The notes beneath the pieces were generated by a model that worked only from the letters and a program-made list of their open reading frames with translations, was not told the DNA's origin and made no database searches. 64,000 nt of DNA from Methanoregulaceae archaeon (lineage in GTDB: Archaea > Halobacteriota > Methanomicrobia > Methanomicrobiales > Methanospirillaceae): NCBI GenBank assembly GCA_015660885.1, contig JACTUB010000015.1:1-64000 (forward strand), written 5' to 3'. The position numbers and the translations under genes are program-made. Below, piece after piece: positions 40,634 to 51,567 of the stretch (within the stretch, counting starts at the first letter, position 1; every line of letters starts with the position of its first letter).

Positions 40634-43302
40634 TCCCTGCTCTCCAGCATCTTTTGCAGCTCAACAATCTTTGCATGTGCCTGCAGGGGTGTCATCTCAT
40701 TTATATTGATATTAGCGATTTGATCGAGTATCGGGTTATGGACCGGTGTTTGTTGTGGGATTTCATTGTCAACAAGGAGGATTTGCGTGTAACGCTGGGG
40801 ACGCGTCCCCGACGGTACGTCGCGGTTCATCGTCTCATTCAGGATACTACTGGCGCGATCGGTTACTTTTTTAGGAATGCCGGCGAGCCGGGCGACATGA
40901 ATTCCGTAACTCTTGTCGGTGGCACCACAAATGAGCTTTCGAAGGAAAATAACTTCATTATTTGTCTCTTTTACTGCAAAATGAAAATTTTTCGCCCTTT
41001 TAAGAGAACCTTCCACCTCGACAAGTTCGTGAAAGTGCGTGGCAAAAAGTGTTTTTGGCCCGGCACCTGCCCGTCCATGCAGATATTCAAGAACTGCTTT
41101 TGCAATCGAATGCCCGTCTGCAGTGCTTGTCCCTCTCCCAATCTCATCAAGGATCACAAGACTCCTTGCGGTAACATTATTGAGTATATTTGCAAGTTCG
41201 AGCATCTCAATAAAAAAAGTGCTCTGCCCGCTGGCGAGATCGTCAAAGGCACCGACACGGGTGAATATACGGTCAAGTATACCGATACTTGCGTACCGGG
41301 CAGGTACAAAACTTCCTGCCTGGGCCATGATGCAAATCAGAGCCACTGCACGCATGTAGGTTGATTTGCCTGCCATATTGGCACCAGTGATAATCATAAC
41401 CTGGGTACCGGAACTGGCAAGCTCAGTATCGTTTGGTACAAAAATCCCCGGAGCTTTCTGTTCTACAACCGGGTGACGCCCGTCACGAATAATAATCGCA
41501 TCGCCGTTATTCAGTTGTGGGCGCACATAATCACGCACCTGAGCAATCTCGGCAAGTGAAGCCGAAACATCCAGAACAGATATTCCTCCGGCTATTACCT
41601 GAAGATCAGGAACAGCTGTTCGGAGCATATCGATAATTCCTGTGTAGAGTTCACGCTCAAGTGCAAGGACTCGCTCATCGGCATTCGATATTATAGTTTC
41701 TTTTTCCTGCAGTTCAGGGAGCGTATAGCGCTCTCCCGTCACTGTTGTCTGACGGCGCTGGTAGTGTGAAGGAACGAGGTGAAGGTTTGGTTTTGTTATA
41801 TCGATGTAATAACCGAAAATCCTGTTGTACCCAATCTTGAGTGATTTTATACCGGTCTTTTGCCGCTCCTCTGCCTGGAGTCTGACAATCCAGTCCTTTC
41901 CTGAATGCAGGACTCCTTTAAGGGAATCCAGTTCTTTTGCATAGCCAGGGCGTATGACTCCCCCGTTACGCGCCATCGCGGGAGGATCATCGACGATAGA
42001 TTTCCCAATGAGGTCTATTATGTCCGGTAAATCGTGGAGGTGCCTCAGAGCGTCGACGATATCATGGGGGATCTCTTGGATGTCGCATCCTTCCACGAGA
42101 TTTCTGATTTTCGGAAGCACAGCAAGCGAAGTCGCAAGCGCAATAAGGTCCCGTGGTCCTGCATTTCCGTACGCGACCCGTCCTGCAATTCTCTCTATGT
42201 CTGCACATTGGGTAAGCATGGTCCTGAGCTCAAGACGCATGGGAGTATGTGAGATTAAAAAATCAATTGCATCCAGCCGTTTATTAATTTCCTCGGGATC
42301 CGTGCTCGGACGGGAAAGCTGACGAATGAGCATCCGGCTGCCCATGGGTGTTTTTGTCTGATCCAGACAGGAAAAAAGAGTTGCCCCTTTTGGATCGAGG
42401 CGGATATTATCTTTTACTTCAAGGTTACGCAATGTGATTGCATCGAGCATGAGACTACGGGCAGAGGAGCGCATGGAAGGGTTGCTGATGTGATTGAGAG
42501 GGCTGTTTTGCGTTTCTTTTGCATAGACAAGCGCCGCGCCTCCGGCACCAATTGCCGTGGGAATACCTTCGCATCCAAACCCGGCAAGTGAGGCTACATG
42601 GAAATGATCCATGAGATTCTGGCGTGCCCGCCGTTCGGAAAATTCGTCGTTCCTGAAGATTGTCACCGCAACACCCCGTTCCCGGATGCGCTCTGTAAGA
42701 CCTGGCGGAAGTGTTGAAGGGATGATGCATTCTGCCGGGCGGTAACGGGCAACCTCAGAGAGGATATTTTCAAAACCCGGGTCATTATCTGCCAGTACAA
42801 TAAAAAATTCTCCGGTCGAGATATCGAGAAGTGCCAATCCCCATTGCTTGTTTTTCGTATCAGGGCAGAGAGCGAGCAGAAATGATGATGCTGAAGAGGA
42901 AAGCATTGTGGAATCGATCACGGTACCCGGGGTAATCACTCGTACCAGCTCGCGTTTCACAATGCCTTTGGTATTTTGTGAATCACCGACCTGATCGACA
43001 ACGGCTACCTTGTATCCCTTGCCAACCAGTTTGGCAATATACCCGTCCGCCGCATGATAAGGCACACCCGCCAGAGGGATCCGGTTTTCGCCGCTTTTGG
43101 AGCGTGATGTAAGAACGATTTCCAGTTCCCGGGAAATAAGTTCCGCATCACGTTCAAATGTCTCGTAAAAGTCACCAATGCGGAAAAAGAGGATAGTATC
43201 CGGATATTTTTTTTTGATCTCCCAATACTGCCGCATAACTGGTGTGGAATGAGCACCTTGTTCCCTATCGTTTGGGCTGTCTGGGGGAGACTCGTGTTTC
43301 AT
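40621..43302 (-). CDS. mutS: DNA mismatch repair protein MutS
   Basis: FFRIGDFYETF, ITGANMAGKSTYMR Walker A, SLVILDEIGRGTSTADG, LFATHFHEL. Confidence 0.97.
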   Translation of the reverse strand: MKHESPPDSPNDREQGAHSTPVMRQYWEIKKKYPDTILFFRIGDFYETFERDAELISRELEIVLTSRSKSGENRIPLAGVPYHAADGYIAKLVGKGYKVAVVDQVGDSQNTKGIVKRELVRVITPGTVIDSTMLSSSASSFLLALCPDTKNKQWGLALLDISTGEFFIVLADNDPGFENILSEVARYRPAECIIPSTLPPGLTERIRERGVAVTIFRNDEFSERRARQNLMDHFHVASLAGFGCEGIPTAIGAGGAALVYAKETQNSPLNHISNPSMRSSARSLMLDAITLRNLEVKDNIRLDPKGATLFSCLDQTKTPMGSRMLIRQLSRPSTDPEEINKRLDAIDFLISHTPMRLELRTMLTQCADIERIAGRVAYGNAGPRDLIALATSLAVLPKIRNLVEGCDIQEIPHDIVDALRHLHDLPDIIDLIGKSIVDDPPAMARNGGVIRPGYAKELDSLKGVLHSGKDWIVRLQAEERQKTGIKSLKIGYNRIFGYYIDITKPNLHLVPSHYQRRQTTVTGERYTLPELQEKETIISNADERVLALERELYTGIIDMLRTAVPDLQVIAGGISVLDVSASLAEIAQVRDYVRPQLNNGDAIIIRDGRHPVVEQKAPGIFVPNDTELASSGTQVMIITGANMAGKSTYMRAVALICIMAQAGSFVPARYASIGILDRIFTRVGAFDDLASGQSTFFIEMLELANILNNVTARSLVILDEIGRGTSTADGHSIAKAVLEYLHGRAGAGPKTLFATHFHELVEVEGSLKRAKNFHFAVKETNNEVIFLRKLICGATDKSYGIHVARLAGIPKKVTDRASSILNETMNRDVPSGTRPQRYTQILLVDNEIPQQTPVHNPILDQIANININEMTPLQAHAKIVELQKMLESREWQS

Positions 43303-43357
43303 GTATGCAAAAAAATTGCTTCCGGATCAATTAATACCGATCTTATCGCGATGCCAG

Positions 43358-44185
43358 TTATTGGAATTTTTTGTCTATATACAGGATCATAAGAGGAAAT
43401 GAAATTATCAGTGCAATAATCCCAAATGAAAGACCGAGGACAAAACCAGTACTGATGAGGCGGGTTATCTCCGCCAGGATGCTCACCGCAAGGGGAATGG
43501 CGCTCCCGAGGATCAGTATTCCCGCAAGAGTGATGATACTGATCCCTACCGCCGCATTTTTAATATCCTGAGCAGACGGTGCAACAGACAGTACGAGCGT
43601 AAGTGTGATATAGAGATACAGAAGGAACCAGGGATTGAATACTACTATAAGATTCCGGGTGAACATCCCCATGATACTGGTACCGAGCAAAAAAAGATCG
43701 TCTGTCGAATTGATACCCTGCGGAAGTGCGGGAAATACACAGCCAAGATACTGGGAAAACACCCAGGTACATCCTGCAAGAACCAGAGGAATGCAGAGGA
43801 GCGGCGCGGTACCGATCACAACGTCACCAAGATAAGGAATTTTCGGTTGGGAATAGGTTACGGAACCTCCTTCTTTTGAGAAGAGGACTACATTTTTTAC
43901 TTTTGCTCCCATAATAAGACACCCGAAAACATGACTTAATTCGTGAACTATCACACCGGGAGCGCGGATTATATAATAAAAAAATCTTACGGGGATTACC
44001 TGAGCCCAAAGGACGTCTAATGCCCGGGAAATAAGAATCACAACGATTCCCATGCAAATGACCATAAGAAACGGGGTCGCATTCTGGTCCATTTTTACCG
44101 TACCTATGATGTTTGGAAGCAGGTCACTGATAATTATACCATACCCGCAGGTACTTCTGAAAGTCTCATTATCCTCAACTGCCAA
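43358..44185 (-). CDS. Membrane M50-like zinc metallopeptidase
   Basis: VIVHELSHVFGCLIMGAKV with multiple TM segments. Confidence 0.65.
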   Translation of the reverse strand: MAVEDNETFRSTCGYGIIISDLLPNIIGTVKMDQNATPFLMVICMGIVVILISRALDVLWAQVIPVRFFYYIIRAPGVIVHELSHVFGCLIMGAKVKNVVLFSKEGGSVTYSQPKIPYLGDVVIGTAPLLCIPLVLAGCTWVFSQYLGCVFPALPQGINSTDDLFLLGTSIMGMFTRNLIVVFNPWFLLYLYITLTLVLSVAPSAQDIKNAAVGISIITLAGILILGSAIPLAVSILAEITRLISTGFVLGLSFGIIALIISFPLMILYIDKKFQ

Positions 44186-44194
44186 TGAGCAGCT

Positions 44195-46333
44195 ATGCCA
44201 GCGGATAAAGGCATGGTGGATCCATCACCCGGCACTTCTGAAGTATATTATAACCGGCTCATTAACGAAAAAAGTCCGTACCTTCTCCAGCACGCGGCTA
44301 ATCCTGTAGACTGGTACCCATGGGAGGATGAGGCCTTTACACGTGCCCGGAAGGAGGATAAACCCGTCTTCCTTTCCATTGGTTACGCCACGTGTCACTG
44401 GTGCCATGTTATGGCGCATGAATCTTTTGAGGATAACGATGTTGCTGTATTATTGAATAAGAATTTTATCTGCATCAAGGTGGACCGTGAAGAACGCCCG
44501 GATATTGACAGCATCTACATGTCAGTCAGTCAGATGATGACCGGACAGGGAGGATGGCCGCTCACGGTAATCATGACCCCGGAAAAAAAGCCGTTCTTTG
44601 CAGGTACATACATTCCCAAAGAAGGGCGGCTTGGCATGAGTGGCCTTCTCGATCTGCTTCCCCGTATTACGAAATTCTGGCAGGAAAGGCGCAGTGATCT
44701 TACCGCCTCGGCAGATGAGACAGCGGCTGCTCTTCAAAAAGCCCAGGAATCACCCCCCGGTGACCATCCAGATGTGTCTCTTCTCCAGGAAGGGTATGAA
44801 GATCTGGTCGTGCGCTTCGATAAGGTATATGGAGGATTTGGGAGTGCCCCTAAATTCCCGACCCCGCAGACACTCCTCTTCCTGTTACGGTATTGGAAGC
44901 GGACCGGCAATAAACGTGCACTTGACATGGTGGAAAAAACGCTTGATGCTATGCGTATGGGGGGGATCCATGATCAGATAGGAGGTGGATTTCACCGGTA
45001 TTCAACTGATATCCGGTGGCGGGTGCCGCACTTTGAAAAGATGTTGTATGATCAGGCGCTTCTTGTCATGGCGTATACTGAAGCGTATCAGGCAACACAC
45101 TGTCCACAATTCCGGAAAACTGCTGAAGAGATTATCACCTATGTTATCCGCGATCTGACCTCTCCTGACGGGGCATTCTTCTCTGCCGAAGATGCCGATA
45201 GTGAAGGGGGGGAAGGGGCTTATTATCTTTGGACCAAGCATGAAGCCGAACAAATTTTGGGAAAAGATGACGCCGCTCTTGCTGCACGGTTCTTTACTAT
45301 GACGGATGCCGGAAATTATCCTGCTTCTGGAGAAAAAACGGGACTAAATATTCTCTACCAGTCATCATCCTCGGCGTATCGGGCATCATCATCCGAAATA
45401 TCAGACACCGATCCAGAATCCCGGATTGCATCCATAAAAACCAGATTATTCAGCGCACGGGTACAACGTCCCCGTCCGTTCCGGGACGATAAAATACTGG
45501 CTGACTGGAACGGCCTTTTTATTGCAGCACTCGCACAAGCGGGACGAACCTTCAGGAATGAAACATATCTGGCCGCTGCCGGAAGAGCTATGCAATTTGT
45601 TTTGCAGCGTATGCATGATGAAAACGGCAGGGTCATGCACCGGTATCGCGATGGTGAAGCTGCAATCCCGGCATTTGGCGATGATTACGCGTTCCTCGTC
45701 AAGGCATTAATCGAACTCTACGAATCCACCTTCGACCCATCGTATCTCTCGTCAGCGCTCGAACACAATACCTGGTTTCTCTCACATTTCTGGGATCCAC
45801 TGCATGGGGGATTTTACACGATACCAGATACTGAAAAAATCTTTCTGGTACGCAAAAAAGAGATCTACGACGGAGCAATTCCATCATGTAATTCTGTCTC
45901 ATTTGAAAATCTTGTGCGACTTGCACATCTCACCGGCGATACTGCACTCGAAGAGCGGGGATCAGAACTTTCCCGCTGTTTTGCGACAATCGTGCAACAA
46001 TCTCCATCGGCATATTCAGGATTCCTGTGTGCTCTCGACAGTGCTATCGGACCTGTACGTGATGTTGTGATTGCCGGGAATCGCGATACCCCAGACACCC
46101 ATGCCATGATCAATGCACTTCGGGATCACTATCTTCCTTCCGTGATGGTACATTATCTGCCAGCAGACAAATCCCGACACCTGCTCAATTCCCTTGCACC
46201 CTTCACACGCACTATAAATTCCACCGTGAGTGCCGCAACAGCCTATGTTTGTACCGCCCATACCTGTGCCCTGCCCACCACTGAAGTGGATCAGATGCTG
46301 GAATTACTGGGATGCATGAGACCAGACAAGTAA
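44195..46333 (+). CDS. Thioredoxin-domain / DUF255 protein (YyaL / SSP411-like)
   Basis: [51 protein letters not shown]; six-hairpin-type C-terminal domain. Confidence 0.93.
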   Translation: MPADKGMVDPSPGTSEVYYNRLINEKSPYLLQHAANPVDWYPWEDEAFTRARKEDKPVFLSIGYATCHWCHVMAHESFEDNDVAVLLNKNFICIKVDREERPDIDSIYMSVSQMMTGQGGWPLTVIMTPEKKPFFAGTYIPKEGRLGMSGLLDLLPRITKFWQERRSDLTASADETAAALQKAQESPPGDHPDVSLLQEGYEDLVVRFDKVYGGFGSAPKFPTPQTLLFLLRYWKRTGNKRALDMVEKTLDAMRMGGIHDQIGGGFHRYSTDIRWRVPHFEKMLYDQALLVMAYTEAYQATHCPQFRKTAEEIITYVIRDLTSPDGAFFSAEDADSEGGEGAYYLWTKHEAEQILGKDDAALAARFFTMTDAGNYPASGEKTGLNILYQSSSSAYRASSSEISDTDPESRIASIKTRLFSARVQRPRPFRDDKILADWNGLFIAALAQAGRTFRNETYLAAAGRAMQFVLQRMHDENGRVMHRYRDGEAAIPAFGDDYAFLVKALIELYESTFDPSYLSSALEHNTWFLSHFWDPLHGGFYTIPDTEKIFLVRKKEIYDGAIPSCNSVSFENLVRLAHLTGDTALEERGSELSRCFATIVQQSPSAYSGFLCALDSAIGPVRDVVIAGNRDTPDTHAMINALRDHYLPSVMVHYLPADKSRHLLNSLAPFTRTINSTVSAATAYVCTAHTCALPTTEVDQMLELLGCMRPDK

Positions 46334-46549
46334 AAAAAACACGGGGAAAACTGCTTTTTCATATCAAAGAATTTAGAATCACCTGGGTGATTAGCGAGTA
46401 ATCTGGATCTGTCCCACCTGCCACTCCGTACTTTCTATGGGGATAAAGTACCGGTTCAAGAAGCTGTCATATTCCGGGAATTCCCTGGAGGAAATGAAAA
46501 ACTGAGAGGTATTCAAATTCTGAAGAATAGTTCTTTGGAGCGGGAAAAA

Positions 46550-47026
46550 TCAGAGATTTTTCAAAGCAACGAGATCCTTGACCCCGACCAGTTTCCATAC
46601 CAGTGAACGCTCTTCTTCGGCGATTGAGGCAGGAGGATCCTGAGGAGAATGGCCGAGTGCTGCAAGGATGTTGCAGGAAAGATCTCTCTCTACTATCAGA
46701 TCGACGAATTTTTCCCGGACAATCTGTTTTTCGATAGAGTCGTGAACTTCTTCAAGGTAACCCTGAAGTGTCACGAACATGTATGACGAGAGATCCTTTG
46801 TGTATTTTTCAATTTCTACAGACACATAGGGACTTTTCCGGAAATAATCGATCTTTTTCCCGTATTTTGTTGAGAGGAAATAGAGGAACGATCCGTCAAA
46901 GACATACAGGAATGGTGCTATATAGGGATATTTCTCACCCTGGAATGCAATCCGGCAGACATAGCCCTTTTCGATGAGCCGATCGTACTCCTGTTTCTCC
47001 ATCCGAGGGATTTTCAGTATATCCAT
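46550..47026 (-). CDS. Pyridoxamine 5'-phosphate oxidase-family FMN-binding protein
   Basis: GYVCRIAFQGEKYPYIAPFLYVFDGSFLYFLSTKYGKKIDYFRKSPYVSVEIE. Confidence 0.8.
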   Translation of the reverse strand: MDILKIPRMEKQEYDRLIEKGYVCRIAFQGEKYPYIAPFLYVFDGSFLYFLSTKYGKKIDYFRKSPYVSVEIEKYTKDLSSYMFVTLQGYLEEVHDSIEKQIVREKFVDLIVERDLSCNILAALGHSPQDPPASIAEEERSLVWKLVGVKDLVALKNL

Positions 47027-47096
47027 AAACTCACATCATTGGAATTCCCGATGTTACCAGATAAACTTTATTACTTGTTATAGAAAAAAAGAAAAA

Positions 47097-48464
47097 TTAT
47101 TTCTCTATCCGGTATCCTGCCTTTTTCCACGCGTTCATCCCTCCAAGGACATTAGTTACCATATGGTACTGGTTGATCGCAAGGATGCTTGCTGCAAGGC
47201 TTCCTTTAAATCCTGAATCGCAGTAAACCACTATCGGTTCATTTTTTGGGATTTCATCCAGATGCCGGGGCAGTTCACCGATGTATATCTGGTGAGCCCC
47301 GTGGATATGGCCGATGGCACGCCAGTTTTTAATGTCCCGGACATCTAAAATGAATGGATTTTCTTTCTCGAGGCGTTCCTTTAGCTGCCGGACTGAACAG
47401 GTCGGTATGGTTCCTATATCCTGTGCCGCTTTGGTCCAGAGGGGAAATCCTCCGGAGAGTACACCGGCAATTGTATCGTACCCCTGCCGGATAAAATGGC
47501 AGAGAAGCGGGTCGAGGTCAAGATTAAAGTCATCAACGATAACAATGGGTCTCTGGTAATCAAGGAACCAGCCCATGAATGACGGGAGACCTTCACGCCA
47601 GATTGAAATGCTGCCCGGGATATGCCCCCCACCAAAACTGGTGGGTGACCGGATATCGACGATCTGACAGCCGGATTTCCTGAGCTGGTTAACTTCTGCT
47701 ATGGAAAGTTCCCGCAGATCCGGCATCCGGTGAAGAATAGCGGTACCCTTCAGGTTATATTTCTCCATCTGCCGGAAATAGGGAGGATAATAGGGGGATT
47801 CTACGGAACGCTGCGAAATGAAAGCCTCCCGGCCCTGTGCCAGCACCTGGTTTGTCTCTTTTTCATAACCGATGGTCGTGAACGGGTGATCTGCAATCTC
47901 ATTACCGCAAACCGACCCGGCTCCGTGGGCGGGACAAACGATCACCCCTTCACCAAGAGGGATGATTTTCTTACTGATACTATCATAGATTTTTGCTGCC
48001 ATCTCAGCCTTGCGTTCCTCTCCGAAAAAGTCCGTCCGTCCGATTTCACCGGAAAAAAGCGTGTCCCCGCAGAATATCATACACGGTCGGTCAGAAACCT
48101 CCTTATCAGACAGTACAAGGGAAATGCTCTCGTCGGTATGTCCCGGGGTCTCAAGCACCAGCAACTCCAATGACCCCAGAATGAACCTGTCTCCCTCTTT
48201 TACCGGCTCTCCATAGGCAAATGGCAACTGTGCACCATGATAAATTTTTGCACCGCACCTTCCGTTCAGTTCCAGTGATCCGATAGCATAATCCTCGTTC
48301 CTGTGCGTCTCAAAGATATGGGTGATGACCAATGCATTCCGGCTGGCGATTTGGAGGTAAACATCACAGTCCCGTCTAGGATCAATTACGGCAGCCCGGC
48401 TGCCCGATCCAATAAGATAGGAATTATGTGAGATACCCTCAGAGACAATCCGTTCAAATAGCAT
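47097..48464 (-). CDS. MBL-fold hydrolase + two rhodanese domains (persulfide-dioxygenase-like)
   Basis: THIFETHRNEDYAIGSLEL, ETPGHTDESISLVL; VDIRSPTSFGGGHIPGSISI and C-terminal VYCDSGFKGSLAASIL rhodanese loop. Confidence 0.88.
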   Translation of the reverse strand: MLFERIVSEGISHNSYLIGSGSRAAVIDPRRDCDVYLQIASRNALVITHIFETHRNEDYAIGSLELNGRCGAKIYHGAQLPFAYGEPVKEGDRFILGSLELLVLETPGHTDESISLVLSDKEVSDRPCMIFCGDTLFSGEIGRTDFFGEERKAEMAAKIYDSISKKIIPLGEGVIVCPAHGAGSVCGNEIADHPFTTIGYEKETNQVLAQGREAFISQRSVESPYYPPYFRQMEKYNLKGTAILHRMPDLRELSIAEVNQLRKSGCQIVDIRSPTSFGGGHIPGSISIWREGLPSFMGWFLDYQRPIVIVDDFNLDLDPLLCHFIRQGYDTIAGVLSGGFPLWTKAAQDIGTIPTCSVRQLKERLEKENPFILDVRDIKNWRAIGHIHGAHQIYIGELPRHLDEIPKNEPIVVYCDSGFKGSLAASILAINQYHMVTNVLGGMNAWKKAGYRIEK

Positions 48465-48545
48465 TTTATCTTCCCTTTTACCGTGGAATTATACACTTGA
48501 TCGGTATATAGGTTATGAAACAGACAAAAATGATGATACTATCTT

Positions 48546-49862
48546 CTATTCCCAACAGTACGCATAATCCAGGAGGATCGGTGTTCTATCCGTGCCGGAT
48601 AAGCGTTCGTGTATAAGGCTGCAGATATGGTCCAGGTTTACCGGGATATAGCCGAGGACTTCTGCACTCACATTGATCTGCCGGAGCTCGAAATTAATGA
48701 ACGGGTAACGGCGGAGATTATTGTTATGGTGGTGACCATGGATTACCCAGCCATCAAATCTTTCCGGGGCATCCGCAGGATCGTGAACCAGGCAAAACCG
48801 CAACCCTCCATGTTCGAGGAGGACAAGGGGGACTGCTCCCGGCTCCCGGGCATCGTGATTTCCCTGAACAAAATTGATCCGGCCCCTGAGTTTATTCCGG
48901 TAATATTCAACAGATTCCTCATCTCTGCCATATCGCAGGTCTCCCAGATAATATACGCGGTTGGCAGGAGAGATCGTGTAATTCCAGTTTTTTATCAGCA
49001 CGTGATCCATTTCCCGGACATCAGAAAAGAAAAACGGGCGGGAGCAGTAACGTATGATATTTGCATGACCCAGGTGCAGATCTGAGATCAGGAAGATATC
49101 ATCAGGATTCGATAACCTGGGATCTAATCGTTCGAATCCTACCTTGTGGCGGTAGAGCATGAGGGTTTTTTGCCACGCCTTATTGTTCTGACCATGATCG
49201 GCGACAATCCAGCGCTTTTCGAGAAGATCATATTCTGCGAGAATAGAATCGCCCTGCATTACGGTGATCCTGAGTCCTGTTTCATCGAGGGTGATCGGCC
49301 GGACTTCATGCCCTTTTCTCCTTATGAGAGCACGTTGCAGCATGAACAGGATCCCTGTAATAAAACCAAAAGATGTCCTATCCTGTACCTGCACCTCCTG
49401 CTGGCGTCTCGTGAGCACCGAAAAAACGGATGACGCAAAGGATGGGTCAAGATGGTTTGCTACCGTTACGTGAAACCATTTGCTGTCGGGGACAGTGTCC
49501 CATATGTTGTTGCTATGTACAAGAGGGGATACTGCATCTGCTATCGCTGCCGTAAGTTTTCTTAATTCCTCCGAAGGACAAACTCTGAATGCGATCACAC
49601 TGCCGGACATACCCTCCCGTTTTTCCCAACCATCGATCGTAAACGGGATTGGATCGTAGGCAGCAGCAACCCTTCCGATCGCATCGAGGAGCTGCGTTGA
49701 GTTGATACCGTCATTCAGAGTCAGGGGCCCGAACAGGGTGACATGGGGGTGTCTCTCGATGAAATTCCCGATATTAAACAACCGGGCAATGGTAAAAATC
49801 GTCTTCTTGATCCGCCATTTTGTCCTGCCAAGACGGATTTCCACAAGATAAATGTCATCCAT
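48546..49862 (-). CDS. Two-domain phosphoesterase: N-terminal 2H (LigT/2'-5' RNA ligase-like) + C-terminal calcineurin-like metallophosphoesterase
   Basis: HPHVTLFGPL and WFHVTVANHL (paired HxT); then ISDLHLGHANII, YYLGDLRYGR, VQGNHDAR, VIHGHHHN. Confidence 0.85.
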   Translation of the reverse strand: MDDIYLVEIRLGRTKWRIKKTIFTIARLFNIGNFIERHPHVTLFGPLTLNDGINSTQLLDAIGRVAAAYDPIPFTIDGWEKREGMSGSVIAFRVCPSEELRKLTAAIADAVSPLVHSNNIWDTVPDSKWFHVTVANHLDPSFASSVFSVLTRRQQEVQVQDRTSFGFITGILFMLQRALIRRKGHEVRPITLDETGLRITVMQGDSILAEYDLLEKRWIVADHGQNNKAWQKTLMLYRHKVGFERLDPRLSNPDDIFLISDLHLGHANIIRYCSRPFFFSDVREMDHVLIKNWNYTISPANRVYYLGDLRYGRDEESVEYYRNKLRGRINFVQGNHDAREPGAVPLVLLEHGGLRFCLVHDPADAPERFDGWVIHGHHHNNNLRRYPFINFELRQINVSAEVLGYIPVNLDHICSLIHERLSGTDRTPILLDYAYCWE

Positions 49863-50144
49863 ATGCCGCAGCCTGCCGATTTAATTTCTATTAGTGGTCT
49901 TCAGGGTTAAATCTTTGATTTAGATTTTTTCCTTCCCCAACAAAAAGGAAATAATGATAAGCCGAAGATTGTGATAACAAGGTTGGGTTATGATGAACAC
50001 CTTGCTGCCACCCATACTCTCATGGTCAAAGAACGTCAATATTTTCACTATCTATGGGAAATTCCCGTAGGGCGTGACTACCCTTCTCTTTGATACGGAC
50101 ATGATACCAACATTGACATGTTTTTGAATTATTGATATTTTGAT

Positions 50145-50279
50145 TCATTGAAAATTCCTGTTTAGCTTAATCAATAAGTAGTTCCAGACGTACCATATAG
50201 TCTGGAGCATCGCCTCAAATTTATCATCAATAGCGGGGTCATACGTTGTTGACGGGAAATCCATAACGGCGATTGCCAT
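50145..50279 (-). CDS. Possible 44-aa ORF or gene remnant MAIAVMDFPSTTYDPAIDDKFEAMLQTIWYVWNYLLIKLNRNFQ
   Basis: Read by eye; protein-like sequence in an AT-rich gap, below the ORF-track cutoff. Confidence 0.25.
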   Translation of the reverse strand: MAIAVMDFPSTTYDPAIDDKFEAMLQTIWYVWNYLLIKLNRNFQ

Positions 50280-50400
50280 CTGGACTATTTTGATTAAAAA
50301 TCATGCGATGAGAAACTGGAGTGGAGATCTCCCACTCCTCCAGCAGCCTGAAGAGAGGTACCAACCTCACCCTTGCTCCGGGTAAGGATCTAATCCCCTC

Positions 50401-51555
50401 CTACACACCTGCGCTGAGGCACAACCGGGGATTTGACTTGACAAATTTTGTTGAAAGGATTAGTCCAATAGCACAACTGAAAATTGCGAATGAAATGAAA
50501 TGAGGTTCCGGATAAACGATACGAATGGAAATTAAATAACTAATTATAGCAAAAAAGAAGGAGAGAATTGAAAATAAAATGACAATTTTGTAGTTAATAT
50601 TCTTATCATATATGAAAAATAAAAAAACAGGGATGAGAATGGGAAATGCAATGAATATAACTCGATCAATGGTAGTTACAATAAACAGTTGGGCTAGTAT
50701 AAAAGGTAATAGTATATAAGAATTCTTTATAAAAGAATTATTTACCGATTTGAAATAATAGAAAAATATTAACCAAATTATCCCAAAAGGTAACAATGTC
50801 ATGAGAATAATTCGAAATATACCAAATAATTGGGAAGTATGGTATAGCATGATTTGAACGATATAATTAATCGAAATATAGTTCTGCCCGATTGGATCAA
50901 TAAAATTGCGAAATAGTAAAAATAGTAAAATAATGGGTATCAAAGGTATAGATCGGAAAAACGCTTTCTTTAACCCATATTCGTTGATTAATATATACAC
51001 AAAAAGAGGTATGGTTAATAATATAGTCTCTTTTGAAAAGATCCCAAAGATAAGAACGAGAAAATATACATGATAATTTTTAATTAAAAGCAGATACAAT
51101 GCTAAAATCCATACCAGCCATGAAATTGGATCAATTAATAAAAATTGTTTAATTTCATAGATGAAAACAGGAGATACCATAAAAATAGTAATTCCAATAA
51201 ATCTTAAAAGAAAATTAAATCCTAATTTTTTTAGAAAATGATAAAAAATAAATGATGTCAGTATCAACGCAGCAAGGGTAATTATTAAAAAGCTGTTTTC
51301 ATGATTGAAGGGGAGGAGATAAACAAGGGATGGGGTTAACAATCGAAATTCGTAAGGTGCCTCATGTACATAGGAATAATGTATCGGATCATATGACATA
51401 TTTAAATATATTCCTCCATCTCTAGCCACGTCACCAAAACCAAATGATGATGCAATAAGGAAGAGAGAGAGAATTATGAATAGTGCACAATAACTGATAA
51501 TAATTAAATTTTCGTATTTTTCAATTATTTGTTCATATTTTTTTTCCTGTGACAT
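50401..51555 (-). CDS. Polytopic membrane protein, possibly GT-C-type glycosyltransferase
   Basis: 384 aa, ~10 hydrophobic segments, acidic first loop (GDVARDGGIYLNMSYDP); low-GC; immediately downstream of the flippase-like gene. Confidence 0.55.
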   Translation of the reverse strand: MSQEKKYEQIIEKYENLIIISYCALFIILSLFLIASSFGFGDVARDGGIYLNMSYDPIHYSYVHEAPYEFRLLTPSLVYLLPFNHENSFLIITLAALILTSFIFYHFLKKLGFNFLLRFIGITIFMVSPVFIYEIKQFLLIDPISWLVWILALYLLLIKNYHVYFLVLIFGIFSKETILLTIPLFVYILINEYGLKKAFFRSIPLIPIILLFLLFRNFIDPIGQNYISINYIVQIMLYHTSQLFGIFRIILMTLLPFGIIWLIFFYYFKSVNNSFIKNSYILLPFILAQLFIVTTIDRVIFIAFPILIPVFLFFIYDKNINYKIVILFSILSFFFAIISYLISIRIVYPEPHFISFAIFSCAIGLILSTKFVKSNPRLCLSAGV

Positions 51556-51567
51556 AATAATCCGTCC

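Noticed and set aside
40654-41364. 236-aa + strand ORF
   Set aside because: Antisense to mutS; no family signal.
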